The translations under genes were made by a program, and so were the position numbers. Below the pieces are notes generated by a model. That model did not search any database. It was given only the letters and a program-made list of their open reading frames with translations, and had not been told where the DNA came from. 64,000 nt of DNA from Amycolatopsis solani (GTDB taxonomy: Bacteria; Actinomycetota; Actinomycetes; Mycobacteriales; Pseudonocardiaceae): assembly GCF_033441515.1 (NCBI RefSeq), contig NZ_JAWQJT010000001.1, positions 3,906,001-3,970,000 of the forward strand. Direction: 5' to 3'. Every line of letters starts with the position of its first letter. Within the stretch, counting starts at the first letter, position 1. This document shows, in pieces, positions 33,316 to 41,923 of this stretch.

Positions 33316-35082
33316 CTACGGCTTTCCGGCGGTGATCAGCCCGGCGACACCGCGCACGGTCGGCGCTTCGAACACCTGGGAGATCCGCAGCCGGACGCCG
33401 AGGTCCCGGTTGATCCGGGAGCACAACTGGGCCGCGGACAGCGAGTTGCCGCCCTGGCGGAAGAACGAGACGTCGGTGGCGATCGAGGGCACGCCGATGA
33501 TCTCGCGCAGGAACCCGGCTACCGCGGCTTCGGTGTCCGAAAGGTCCTCCGCCACCGGGGCCACGGACTCGGTGCGGCGGTTCGCCGCCAGCTCGGTCAG
33601 CGCGCGCCGGTCCAGCTTCCGGTCTTCCAGCACCGGCAGCCGCTCCAGGCGCTGCACCAGCGCGGGCACCAGATAACCGGGCAGCCGCTCGGCCAGCAGG
33701 GTGCGCAGTTCCTCCTCTCCCGGCGCGGAGCCGGACCCGGTGTAGAACAGGCACAGGTCCTCGTACGCACCGTCCGCGCCGGTCACCGGTACCACTGCGC
33801 AGGCACCGACACCCGGTACGCGGCCGGCGTTGTGCTCGACGTCGTCGAGTTCGATGCGGTGGCCGCGGATCTTGACCTGGCGGTCCGCGCGGCCTTCGAA
33901 GTGCAGCAGGCCGTCGGCGGTCCAGCGCCCGAGGTCGCCGGTGCGGTAGACGCGTTCCGGGCCGGACGGCAGCGCGATCTCGACGAACTTGCGCGCAGTG
34001 AGCGAAGCGTCCTCGAAGTACCCGAGCGCCAACCCCTTGCCGCCCAGGCAGATCTCGCCGCTCTCGCCGACGTCGCAGAGGCGGTCGCCGTCGAGGATGT
34101 AGGCCTGGGTGTTCGGGAACGGGACGCCGAGCGGCACCTCGGTGCGGTCCGACGGCCGGACGCGGTGGCAGGTCGCCGCCACGCTCGATTCGACCGGGCC
34201 GTACATGTTGTACAGCGGGATGTCCGGGTACGCCTCGAGGAACCGGGCCGCGTGCCGTGCGGAGAGCTTCTCGCCGCCGGTGCCGACGGCCCGCAGACCC
34301 GCGAAGGCGTCGAGGTCGTTGTCGACCATGCTGTGGAACACCGCGGTGGGCGGGAAGATCGTGGTGACGCCGTGGATCGCGACCAGGTCACGCAGTTTCG
34401 TCGCCAGCTCCAGGGTGTCCTCCAGCAGCACCAGGGTGCCGCCGTTGAAGAGCACGCCCCACGAGTCGAGGCCGAAGGCGTCCCACGTCGCCGCGAGCGC
34501 CTGCGGCATCACCGCGCCGGAGTCCAGCGGGGTGAACAGCCAGTCGTCGAAGAGCCGGACGTTGCCGCGGTGCGCGGTCACCACGCCCTTCGGCGTTCCC
34601 GTGGTCCCGGAGGTGAAGAACACCGCGCAGGGGTCGTCGGCGCCGACGTCGATCGCGGCCGGGCGGGCCCCGAGGATCGGCTCCGATGGCGGCGACCACA
34701 CCGACGGCCACGAGGCACCGCGTTCGGCGGCCACGACCGGGCCACCGAGGTGCTCGATCAGCTCGGCGAGCCGGGTCTCCGGCCACCGCAGGTCCAGCGC
34801 CGCGTAGGCCGCGCCGCACTTGAGCACGGCGAGCAGCGTCGCGAACAGCTCGGGGGAGCGGGGCAGCAGCACCGGCACGATCGAGCCGCGCTCGACGCCG
34901 CGCGCCTGCAGTTCGGCCGCGTACGCGTCGGCGGTCTCCGCCAGCTCCCGGTAGGAGATGTCCCGGCCGAGGTGGTGCAGTGCGGTCCGGTTCGGCCAGC
35001 GCTCGGCGCACCACTCGAACAGGCCGTGCATGGTCTCGGCCCGCTCGAACGGCCGCGGTGCCGGGTTGAAGGACGTCGTCAT
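33316..35082 (-). CDS. NRPS A-PCP didomain
   Basis: 588-residue adenylation plus carrier protein. Core motifs intact: A3 FFTSGTTGTPKGVV, A5 NMYGPVESS, A7 YRTGDLGRW, A8 KIRGHRIELDDVE, and A10 EDRKLDR with the catalytic Lys. The carrier motif is FFRQGGNSLSAAQL with the phosphopantetheine Ser. By alignment with PheA I read the specificity pocket as D-A-L-I-V-T-M-V-A-K. Asp235 indicates an alpha-amino acid, but I do not recognise the code. The ATG overlaps the stop of the C-A*-PCP gene (ATGA). It has no condensation domain, so it either hands its amino acid to the upstream C domain or serves as a platform for the P450. Confidence 0.95.
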   Translation of the reverse strand: MTTSFNPAPRPFERAETMHGLFEWCAERWPNRTALHHLGRDISYRELAETADAYAAELQARGVERGSIVPVLLPRSPELFATLLAVLKCGAAYAALDLRWPETRLAELIEHLGGPVVAAERGASWPSVWSPPSEPILGARPAAIDVGADDPCAVFFTSGTTGTPKGVVTAHRGNVRLFDDWLFTPLDSGAVMPQALAATWDAFGLDSWGVLFNGGTLVLLEDTLELATKLRDLVAIHGVTTIFPPTAVFHSMVDNDLDAFAGLRAVGTGGEKLSARHAARFLEAYPDIPLYNMYGPVESSVAATCHRVRPSDRTEVPLGVPFPNTQAYILDGDRLCDVGESGEICLGGKGLALGYFEDASLTARKFVEIALPSGPERVYRTGDLGRWTADGLLHFEGRADRQVKIRGHRIELDDVEHNAGRVPGVGACAVVPVTGADGAYEDLCLFYTGSGSAPGEEELRTLLAERLPGYLVPALVQRLERLPVLEDRKLDRRALTELAANRRTESVAPVAEDLSDTEAAVAGFLREIIGVPSIATDVSFFRQGGNSLSAAQLCSRINRDLGVRLRISQVFEAPTVRGVAGLITAGKP

Positions 35083-37949
35083 CGGGTGCTCCCGCGTTCG
35101 GTGATCAGCTCCGCCAGCGCGGCCGGCGTCGGGTGGGAGAAGGCGGCGGACAGCTTCAGCCGGACCCCGGTCTGCTTCTGGATCGACTGGACGAGCTGGG
35201 CGGCCAGCAGCGAATGGCCGCCACTGGCGAAGAAGTTGGTGTCTTCGGTGACGTCGTTGCGCTTGAGCAGCGTCGCGAACATCGCCATCACGGCGGTGGT
35301 GGTGGCGTCCGGCACGGCTTCGGCGGGTGCTTCGGCCACCGGCCCGGCCGTCGCGGCCAGTTCGGCGACCGCCGCCCGGTCCACCTCGTGCCCGGCGGTC
35401 TCGGGCAGCGCGTCGACCCGCAGGTACCAGGCCGGGCGCGCCCGCGGCGGCAGGGCCGTCTCGGCGTGCCGGGCCAGTTCGGCGGCGAGCTGCGGCTTGT
35501 CCGGCGCGTGCACCACGGCGACCAGCTCGGTCACGCCGTCGACGACCCGGGTGGTGACGGCGGCCGCGACGACGTCGGTGTACCCGGTCAGCGCGTCTTC
35601 CACGGTCGCCAGGTCGACGCGGGTGCCGCCGAGGGACAGCTGGCGCTCGCGCGGGCCGTGGACGTGCAGGGACCCGTCGGTGCGCCAGTGCGCGAGGACG
35701 CCGGTGGCGAGCCCGCCGAGGCGCAGCTCCCCGCGCACGCCCAGCGGCAGCCGCCGCCCGTCCGGGGCGACGACGTCGGCGTCGAGGCCCGCGACCGGCA
35801 TGCCGTCGCCGAGCACCCAGCGACCGCCGCCGGAGAACACGGTGTGGACGTCGGCCTCGAGCGCGCGCAGGGTGCGCACGAGCGGGCCGGGCGCGGGTTC
35901 CGCGCCGATCAGCGCGGTCCGGCCGCCGGCGGCTTCGCCGAGGTGCTCGACCACGCGCGACCAGACGGCCGGGGTGGCGTGCACGACGCCGGCGTCGTGC
36001 CGGGTGAGGAGCCCGGCGAGCAGGTGGCCGTCGGTGCGGGCGGCGTCCGGGGCGACGACGAGCGGGGCGCCGGTGGTCAGCGCCAGCAGCAGCTCGGAGA
36101 CGGCGGCACCGGTGGCGGGGGAGGTCAGCCACAGCACCGGACGGCCTGGCGTCACGAGCGCCGCGCTGTGGCGGATCGACGCGGCGAGTTCGTGGTGGGT
36201 CACGCCGATCAGCGCCGGGCTGTCCGGGACCACGGCCCCGGCGTCCGGCTCGACGGCGACGGTGACCGCGTACGAGATCGGCCGCCACGGGATCGAGGCG
36301 TGCGGTGCGGTTTCCGCCGCGCCCAGCACCAGCTTCGCGCCGGACACGGCCTCGGCGAGATCGGCCTGGCCGGGGTCGACGGTGGTCACCGTGGCCCCGG
36401 CCAGCCAGCCGCCGAGCACCGCGGCCGCGAGTTCGCGGCCGCGCGGCGCGACCACGGCGACCAGGTCTCCCGGGCCGGTCCCCGCGTCGGCCAGCAGGGT
36501 CGTGACCGCCGAAGCGGCCCGCCAGAGCTCGCGGTACGACGTCGTGCCGTCGTCGGTGACGAGCGCGGTGGCGCCGGGGTTTTCCTTGACGTGGTGGGCG
36601 ATCGCGGTGAGCGCGGTGTCCGGTGACGCCGGTTTCGCGGCGGCGTCCAGCACGCGGTGGTCGGTGGCGCCCCAGGCGGCCAGCTCGCCCAGCGGCCGGT
36701 CGGGCGCGCCCGCCGCCGCGACGAGCAGGGCGTCGTAGCGCTCCAGCAGCAGGCCGACGTCGTCGGCGCCGAGCACTTCGGCGCCGTACACCGCCTTGAC
36801 GCGGCTCTCCTCCGCCGAGGGGAGGATGACGAACTCGAGGTCGAACTTGCTGTGCCCCGGGTCGATCTCGGCGACTTCGGCGGGCGCGCCGCCGATGCTC
36901 GTGGCGGCCCGGCCGCCGAAGGGCAGGTAGTTGAACACGTGCCGGAACATCGTGGTGCGCCAGGAGGAATCGGCGCGCTCGACCTCGGGCAGCAGGACGT
37001 CCATCGGCACGTCCGCGTGCGCGATCGCCTCGAAGAACAGGTCGCGGACCCGGCGGCTGAACGTCCGGAACGTCTCGGCGGGGTCGATCCGCACGCGCAG
37101 CGGGACGATGTTGACGTGGTAGCCGATCGCGCGCTGCGCCTGCTGGCTGCGGACGTTCACCGGGAAGCCGACGGCGAGGTCGGGGCCGGCGCCGTGGGCG
37201 TGCAGCAGCAGGTAGTAGGCGGCCAGCAGCAGGACGACGTCGGGTGCCTTGAGGTCCTTCTGCAGCGCGGTGACGACGTCCTTCGCCTCGGGCGAGAACG
37301 CGCGGACCAGCTGCTCGCCGCGCAGGGTCGGCTGGGCGCTTTCCTGGCCGCCGCACCACAGTTCGAGGCCGCTCGCGTCGAAGTCGCGCAGGTGCTCGCG
37401 CCAGAACGCGAGGCTCGCCGGCTTCGGCTCGGACTCCGGCCAGAGCGGGACGGGCTCGCTCGCGTCGGGGAGGTCCCCGGCGAGCACGGCGTCGTACGCG
37501 GCGGCGAGCTCCTCCAGGAAGATCGACATCGAGGTGCCGTCGAAGATCAGGTGGTGCACGGCGACGCCGACCGAGTCGTGCTCCGGGCCGTGGTAGAGCC
37601 CGACGCGCAGCAGCGGGGTGCCGTCGAGGGCGAACGGCCGCGTGATCAGCTCGCGCAGCCCGGCCTCGACGTCGGTGCTGTCCTCGCCTTCCAGCCGGAG
37701 CGGGAAGGACGGCAGCACCTCCTTGGTCAGCCGGGTGTCGTCGGCGTGGAAGACGGTCCGCAGCGCGTCGTAGCGGCGCACCAGCCGCGTGACGGCTTCC
37801 TGCAGCACGGCCCGGTCGAGCCGGCCGCCCACCTGCAGCGCGACGCCCGGCACGTTGTTCACGCCTTCGCCGGGGACCAGCCGCTCGAGCAGCCAGAGGC
37901 CCTCTTCCTTGCGGGTCGCGGGGATTCGCGTGCCCTCAGTGGTCGGCAT
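35079..37949 (-). CDS. NRPS C-A-PCP with degenerate A domain
   Basis: 956 residues. The condensation domain (~1-430) has an intact catalytic HHLIFDG motif. A domain with adenylation topology (~460-870) has lost nearly every functional motif: where A3 should be it reads ALIGVTHHELAASI; A4/A5 are replaced by SPATGAAVSE and FSGGGRW; A7 becomes HWRTDGSLHVHG; A10 reads AGHEVDR with no Lys. It cannot be expected to activate an amino acid. The carrier domain is intact (FFASGGHSLLAAQLVQS). Its PCP must therefore be charged in trans, perhaps by the A-PCP protein encoded next. Overlaps the methyltransferase gene by 14 bases. Confidence 0.94.
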   Translation of the reverse strand: MPTTEGTRIPATRKEEGLWLLERLVPGEGVNNVPGVALQVGGRLDRAVLQEAVTRLVRRYDALRTVFHADDTRLTKEVLPSFPLRLEGEDSTDVEAGLRELITRPFALDGTPLLRVGLYHGPEHDSVGVAVHHLIFDGTSMSIFLEELAAAYDAVLAGDLPDASEPVPLWPESEPKPASLAFWREHLRDFDASGLELWCGGQESAQPTLRGEQLVRAFSPEAKDVVTALQKDLKAPDVVLLLAAYYLLLHAHGAGPDLAVGFPVNVRSQQAQRAIGYHVNIVPLRVRIDPAETFRTFSRRVRDLFFEAIAHADVPMDVLLPEVERADSSWRTTMFRHVFNYLPFGGRAATSIGGAPAEVAEIDPGHSKFDLEFVILPSAEESRVKAVYGAEVLGADDVGLLLERYDALLVAAAGAPDRPLGELAAWGATDHRVLDAAAKPASPDTALTAIAHHVKENPGATALVTDDGTTSYRELWRAASAVTTLLADAGTGPGDLVAVVAPRGRELAAAVLGGWLAGATVTTVDPGQADLAEAVSGAKLVLGAAETAPHASIPWRPISYAVTVAVEPDAGAVVPDSPALIGVTHHELAASIRHSAALVTPGRPVLWLTSPATGAAVSELLLALTTGAPLVVAPDAARTDGHLLAGLLTRHDAGVVHATPAVWSRVVEHLGEAAGGRTALIGAEPAPGPLVRTLRALEADVHTVFSGGGRWVLGDGMPVAGLDADVVAPDGRRLPLGVRGELRLGGLATGVLAHWRTDGSLHVHGPRERQLSLGGTRVDLATVEDALTGYTDVVAAAVTTRVVDGVTELVAVVHAPDKPQLAAELARHAETALPPRARPAWYLRVDALPETAGHEVDRAAVAELAATAGPVAEAPAEAVPDATTTAVMAMFATLLKRNDVTEDTNFFASGGHSLLAAQLVQSIQKQTGVRLKLSAAFSHPTPAALAELITERGSTR

Positions 37950-39363
37950 GTCCGGTCCCTTCGGGGAGGTCTTCGACGGTGGTGAAGGCGTGCGGGATCG
38001 CTTCGGCGGGCAGCCGCGCGGCGAGGTACGCACGCAGCTCGGCGACGAACGAGCTCGTCTTCGCGGCGCGCGAGGGCGCGTTCGCGTAAGCGGTGAAGGG
38101 CAGTCCGGGGGTGGCGGCCGAGGTGGGCACGGTCACCGGCTCGCCGTCGCGGGTGTACACGACGTCGACCAGGCCGGGACCGTCGGCGGACCAGGTCACC
38201 GCGGCCTGGTAGCCGCGCCGCCTGCCGATCTCGTGCAGGTCTTCGGGGTCCGGCGCGGTCACCGCGGCCGGGGTCCGGCCGGTGTCGAGCTTCGCCAGCT
38301 CGGCCAGCTCCCGCGCGACCCGGCCGTTCGGCACGCCGGTGATCCGCGCGGACGCCGGCCGGACGTCGCTCAGCAGCGTCTCCAGCGCACCCGGGCCCCA
38401 GGCCGCGGTGAGCGCCGGCTCGACGTTCTCCGCGGGTTCCTTGCGCAGCACGGCGTCGTAGCGGTGGCGGCTCAGCTCGTTGTGGTGGTGGGCCCGCTTG
38501 AGCCGGACGTCCGCCGCGGCGATCCCGGGCAGCGTCGCGGCCAGCGCCGGGAAGAAGTCGGGGTCGACGAGCAGCTCCTTCTCCTCCAGCACGCTGTTCT
38601 CGACGATTTCCCGGGCCGACTCGGGCGCCGCGGCGATCTCGTCGGCCAGCACCGCGGTCCGGAAGGCCCGCAGCAGCCGGAAGTTGCGCACGTCGCCGAC
38701 GAACACCGCGCCGCCGGGCGCGAGCAGCGCGGCCGCCTGGCGCAGCACGTCGGCGAGGTAGCCGATGTCGGGGAAGTACTGGATGACCGAGTTGATCACC
38801 ACGGTGTCGAAGTGCCCGTCCGGCAACCCCGAGAAGTCGTTGGCCTCCCGGTTGTGCAGCGTCACGTGGGCCAGCGCGGGGTCCTCGGCGACCTGCCCGG
38901 TGAGCGTTTCGACCACGGTGGCGGAGAAGTCCGTCGCCACGTAATCCTCGCACGACGGCGCGAGCTTGGCCATCAGCAGGCCGGTGCCGACGCCGATCTC
39001 CAGCACCCGGCGGGGCCGCAGCGCCTTGATCCGCTCGACGGTCGCGTCCCGCCACTCCCGCATCTGCGCGAGTTCGATCGGCAGCCCGGTGTAGGTGCTG
39101 TGCCAGCCGACGAAGTTCTCCCCGAGCCCACCGGACTCGGGGAGTTCGCCGTAGACCCATTCGTAGATCAGCTGCCACTCGTCGACGCGCTTGCGGTCGT
39201 CGCCGTCCTCGGCGACCGGGTCCCGCGGCACGACGTGGGCGACGAGCCGCCCGGTCCCGGGTTCGCGGGTCACGCGGGCGCGCGCGATCCCCGGGTGCCC
39301 GGCGAGCGCGGCTTCGGCTTGGCTGTCCGTGCCGGTGCCCAGACCGGTCGGTGACGTCGGCAT
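37936..39363 (-). CDS. Free-standing NRPS methyltransferase from interrupted A domain
   Basis: 475 residues. The N-terminus (SQAEAALAGHPGIARARVTREPGTGRLVAHVVP) is what follows motif A8 of an adenylation domain. Residues ~70-400 are an NRPS-type S-adenosylmethionine methyltransferase (VLEIGVGTGLLMAKLAP, then INSVIQYFPDIGYL). The C-terminus (LRAYLAARLPAEAIPHAFTTVEDLPEGTGHADH) matches A9-A10 with the A10 Lys lost. It is exactly the insert plus C-terminal subdomain of an interrupted A domain, without its N-terminal part and without a carrier. Probably N- or O-methylates a PCP-bound amino acid in trans. ATG 39363 follows CAGGAGAGCTG. Confidence 0.92.
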   Translation of the reverse strand: MPTSPTGLGTGTDSQAEAALAGHPGIARARVTREPGTGRLVAHVVPRDPVAEDGDDRKRVDEWQLIYEWVYGELPESGGLGENFVGWHSTYTGLPIELAQMREWRDATVERIKALRPRRVLEIGVGTGLLMAKLAPSCEDYVATDFSATVVETLTGQVAEDPALAHVTLHNREANDFSGLPDGHFDTVVINSVIQYFPDIGYLADVLRQAAALLAPGGAVFVGDVRNFRLLRAFRTAVLADEIAAAPESAREIVENSVLEEKELLVDPDFFPALAATLPGIAAADVRLKRAHHHNELSRHRYDAVLRKEPAENVEPALTAAWGPGALETLLSDVRPASARITGVPNGRVARELAELAKLDTGRTPAAVTAPDPEDLHEIGRRRGYQAAVTWSADGPGLVDVVYTRDGEPVTVPTSAATPGLPFTAYANAPSRAAKTSSFVAELRAYLAARLPAEAIPHAFTTVEDLPEGTGHADH

Positions 39364-39404
39364 CAGCTCTCCTGCTGGATTTCCGGAAGGAAGAAAAGGG
39401 ACGA

Positions 39405-40196
39405 TCAGGCGAGCAGGCCGCTGACGGCCTGCGCGACCTCCGGCTGGCTGAGCAGGCCGGAGTGGTCGATGTCGAAGCGGACTTCGCGCGCGCCGATCTC
39501 CAGCGCGCCGGGCAGTTCGGCGGAGCGGATGACGTCGACGCCGGACAGGTCGGCGGGGACCGTCAGCTGCGAGGCCGCCACGAGGTAGGTCATGTAGCTG
39601 CTGAACCACGCGACCAGCTCCTCGGCGCGGTCGGCTTCCAGGCCGACGCGCTCGAAGGCGGTGCCGCCGACCTCGCGGTAGATGCGCACGAACTCCTTCG
39701 TGAGCGTCTCGAGGTCGTCGTGGGTCTGCTGCGCGGTCTCGCCGGCGGCGTGCGCGTCGCGGACCTCGTCCTCGGTGAGCACGGCCGCGAGGGCGTCCAC
39801 GACCCGGAAGAAGCCGTAGTAGAGCACGGTGAACCCGGTCGCGGCGGTCGGGTCGAACAGCACGACCTGCGGCTTCGCCTGCCAGGTCGCGACACGCTCG
39901 GCCACGGCCAGCGCGAAGACGCTGGACGCGCAGTAGCCGAACACCGCCTTGACCTCGACGCCGCTGTCCCGCAGCTCGGTGGTCCACCGGTCGAGGTAGT
40001 CGTCCCCGTTCATGCCGGTTTCGTCGCCGACGGCGGGCGGCAGGCTCTCCCAGACGCCGTAGGGCGTCTCGAGGTGGGTCGCGAGCTCGGCGAACCCCGC
40101 TTCCGGTCGCCCGGTGACCGTGAAATCAACTGTGATGATTACTTCCTTGTCGTCCGCGTTTTCGTCGATCGGATGCCATGAATGGAGTTCGGCCAC
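39405..40196 (-). CDS. Thioesterase-like alpha/beta hydrolase with Cys nucleophile
   Basis: 263-residue alpha/beta hydrolase in the position of an NRPS type II thioesterase. The nucleophile elbow reads FGYCASSVF, with Cys where Ser is usual; a candidate Asp is in VVLFDPTA and the catalytic His in DIDHSGLLSQPEVA near the C-terminus. First gene of the minus-strand NRPS operon. Cys thioesterases are known from obafluorin and sulfazecin assembly lines, where they form strained rings; simple editing or acyl transfer are equally possible here. Sequence alone does not settle the reaction. Confidence 0.82.
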   Translation of the reverse strand: MAELHSWHPIDENADDKEVIITVDFTVTGRPEAGFAELATHLETPYGVWESLPPAVGDETGMNGDDYLDRWTTELRDSGVEVKAVFGYCASSVFALAVAERVATWQAKPQVVLFDPTAATGFTVLYYGFFRVVDALAAVLTEDEVRDAHAAGETAQQTHDDLETLTKEFVRIYREVGGTAFERVGLEADRAEELVAWFSSYMTYLVAASQLTVPADLSGVDVIRSAELPGALEIGAREVRFDIDHSGLLSQPEVAQAVSGLLA

Positions 40197-40283
40197 GATT
40201 GCCCGCCCTGTCTTTTCCCTAGCGCAGTTCGGCAGAATAAAGATTTCCGCAGTCTGAAGCTAGCAGCGGCGGATCGGGCCGGT

Positions 40284-40344
40284 AACCCCTAGCGCGCCCC
40301 TAAGCAAGAGGCTGGTGAGCAGCGGTTCCGGGGGGTTAGGGGTT
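40284..40344. promoter_or_regulatory. CCCCTA box cluster in divergent NRPS/PKS promoter
   Basis: AACCCCTAGC (40284), GCCCCTAAG (40296) and inverted TTAGGGGTT (40336) lie between the NRPS operon and the oxidase-PKS operon. Layout mirrors 18999-19047. A candidate minus-10 for the minus operon (TATTCT, complement of 40234-40239) lies nearby. Confidence 0.55.
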
Positions 40345-40410
40345 GGAGCGGTCAGCGGCGCCACCGTAGTGTTCGGCGACGGCGAATAAACTCGGGAATG
40401 AGGGCGATCG

Positions 40411-41901
40411 ATGGGTGCGGTAACGGTTATGCCGGACGACGCCCGGTACGCCGATCTCGTGCGCGGGGTGAATCAGCGCTGGGTCGGCAAACCCGATTAC
40501 GTCTGCGTGGCGACCTCCACCGAAGAAGTCGTCGAGGCCGTCGGCACCGCCGTGCGCGAGGGCAGGCGGATCGCGGTCCGCAGCGGCGGCCACTGCGTCG
40601 AGGAGATGGTCGGCGCCCCGGACGTCCAGGTGGTCATCGACCTCTCCGAGCTGAACCGCATCGACTTCGACGCCGAGCGCGACGCCTTCGTCGTCGAGCC
40701 GGGCGCGACCGTCGGCCAGGCCTACCGGACGCTGTACAAGCGCTGGGGTGTCACCATCCCTGCCGGCTCCTGCCCGAGCGTCGGCCTGGGCGGGCACATC
40801 GCCGGTGGTGGGTACGGCCCGCTGTCGCGGAAGTTCGGCTACGTCTCCGACCACCTGTACGCGGTCGAGGTCGTCGTGGTGGACGCGGCCGGCACCGCCC
40901 GCGCGGTGGTCGCGACCCGCGACCCCGACGACGAGAACCACGACCTGTGGTGGGCGCACACCGGCGGCGGTGGCGGCAACTTCGGCGTGGTGACGCGCTA
41001 CTGGCTGCGGATCCCCGGCGTCACCGGCGCCCCGAGCGCGCTGCTGCCCACCCCGCCCGCGCGGCTGCTGGTGCAGCAGGACGTCTGGGTGTGGGACATG
41101 CTCGACGAAGCCGCGTTCACCCGCCTGCTGCGCAACCACGGCGACTGGTACGAGCGCAACAGCGCGCCCGGTTCGCCCTACGACGACCTCTACAGCGGCC
41201 TTTGGTGCGGGACGCGCGCTTCGCAGTTCGTCGCCATGTCGACCCAGATCGACAGCGCGCTGCCGAACGCCGCCGGCCTGCTCGACGACTACGTGACCGC
41301 GATCCGCCGGGACCTCGGCGTCGCCCCGGCGCTGAGCAGCCGGCAGGAGCTGCCGTGGCTGCACTCGACGTCGTGGGGCGGGATCGCCGACAGCGGAGAC
41401 CACACGCTGAGCTTCAAGATCAAGGCGGCCGACCTGCGCAAACGCTGCACCGACGAGCAGGCCGGCAAGATCTACCGGCACCTGCTGCGCGAGGACTACG
41501 GCAACCACCGCGCCGGCGTGATGTTCGTCGGCTGCGGTGGCCAGATGAACGCGCTGTCGCCCGCCGACACCGCGATCGCGCAGCGCGACTCGATCCTCAA
41601 GCTCGTCTACTCCACGCACTGGGACGCCTCCGAGCAGCCCGAGGCGCACCTGGCGTGGCTGCGCGAGTTCTACGCGGACGTCTACGCCGGGACCGGCGGC
41701 GTGCCGGTGCCGGACGAGCGCACCAACGGCTCGTACGTGAACAACCCGGACTTCGACGTGCAGGACGAGCGGTGGAACCGCTCCGGACTGGCCTGGCACG
41801 AGCTGTACCACCAGCACAACTACCCGCGGCTGCAGCGGGTGAAGGCGCGCTGGGACCCGGCTGAGGTGTTCCGGAACCCGTTCTCCGTGCGTCTTCCTTG
41901 A
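40411..41901 (+). CDS. BBE-like bicovalent FAD oxidase
   Basis: 496-residue FAD-linked oxidase of the berberine-bridge-enzyme family. The PP-loop RSGGHCVEE supplies the His linked to FAD C8-alpha, and AGSCPSVGLGGHIAGGGYGPLSRKFG supplies the Cys linked to C6, so flavin attachment is bicovalent as in GilR or TamL. The C-terminal BBE motif (YVNNPDF ... YHQHNYPRLQRVKARWDP) is complete. No signal peptide. It lies 22 bases upstream of the PKS loading gene, so it is in the main biosynthetic operon. Likely a four-electron or alcohol oxidation on the sugar or polyketide; substrate unknown. Confidence 0.94.
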   Translation: MGAVTVMPDDARYADLVRGVNQRWVGKPDYVCVATSTEEVVEAVGTAVREGRRIAVRSGGHCVEEMVGAPDVQVVIDLSELNRIDFDAERDAFVVEPGATVGQAYRTLYKRWGVTIPAGSCPSVGLGGHIAGGGYGPLSRKFGYVSDHLYAVEVVVVDAAGTARAVVATRDPDDENHDLWWAHTGGGGGNFGVVTRYWLRIPGVTGAPSALLPTPPARLLVQQDVWVWDMLDEAAFTRLLRNHGDWYERNSAPGSPYDDLYSGLWCGTRASQFVAMSTQIDSALPNAAGLLDDYVTAIRRDLGVAPALSSRQELPWLHSTSWGGIADSGDHTLSFKIKAADLRKRCTDEQAGKIYRHLLREDYGNHRAGVMFVGCGGQMNALSPADTAIAQRDSILKLVYSTHWDASEQPEAHLAWLREFYADVYAGTGGVPVPDERTNGSYVNNPDFDVQDERWNRSGLAWHELYHQHNYPRLQRVKARWDPAEVFRNPFSVRLP

Positions 41902-41923
41902 GCCCGACCCCGGAGGTACTCCA

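Noticed and set aside
33229..36738. 1169-codon plus-strand frame opposite the NRPS genes
   Set aside because: Low-complexity Arg/Ala/Pro composition with no domain; the minus strand carries clear NRPS domains.
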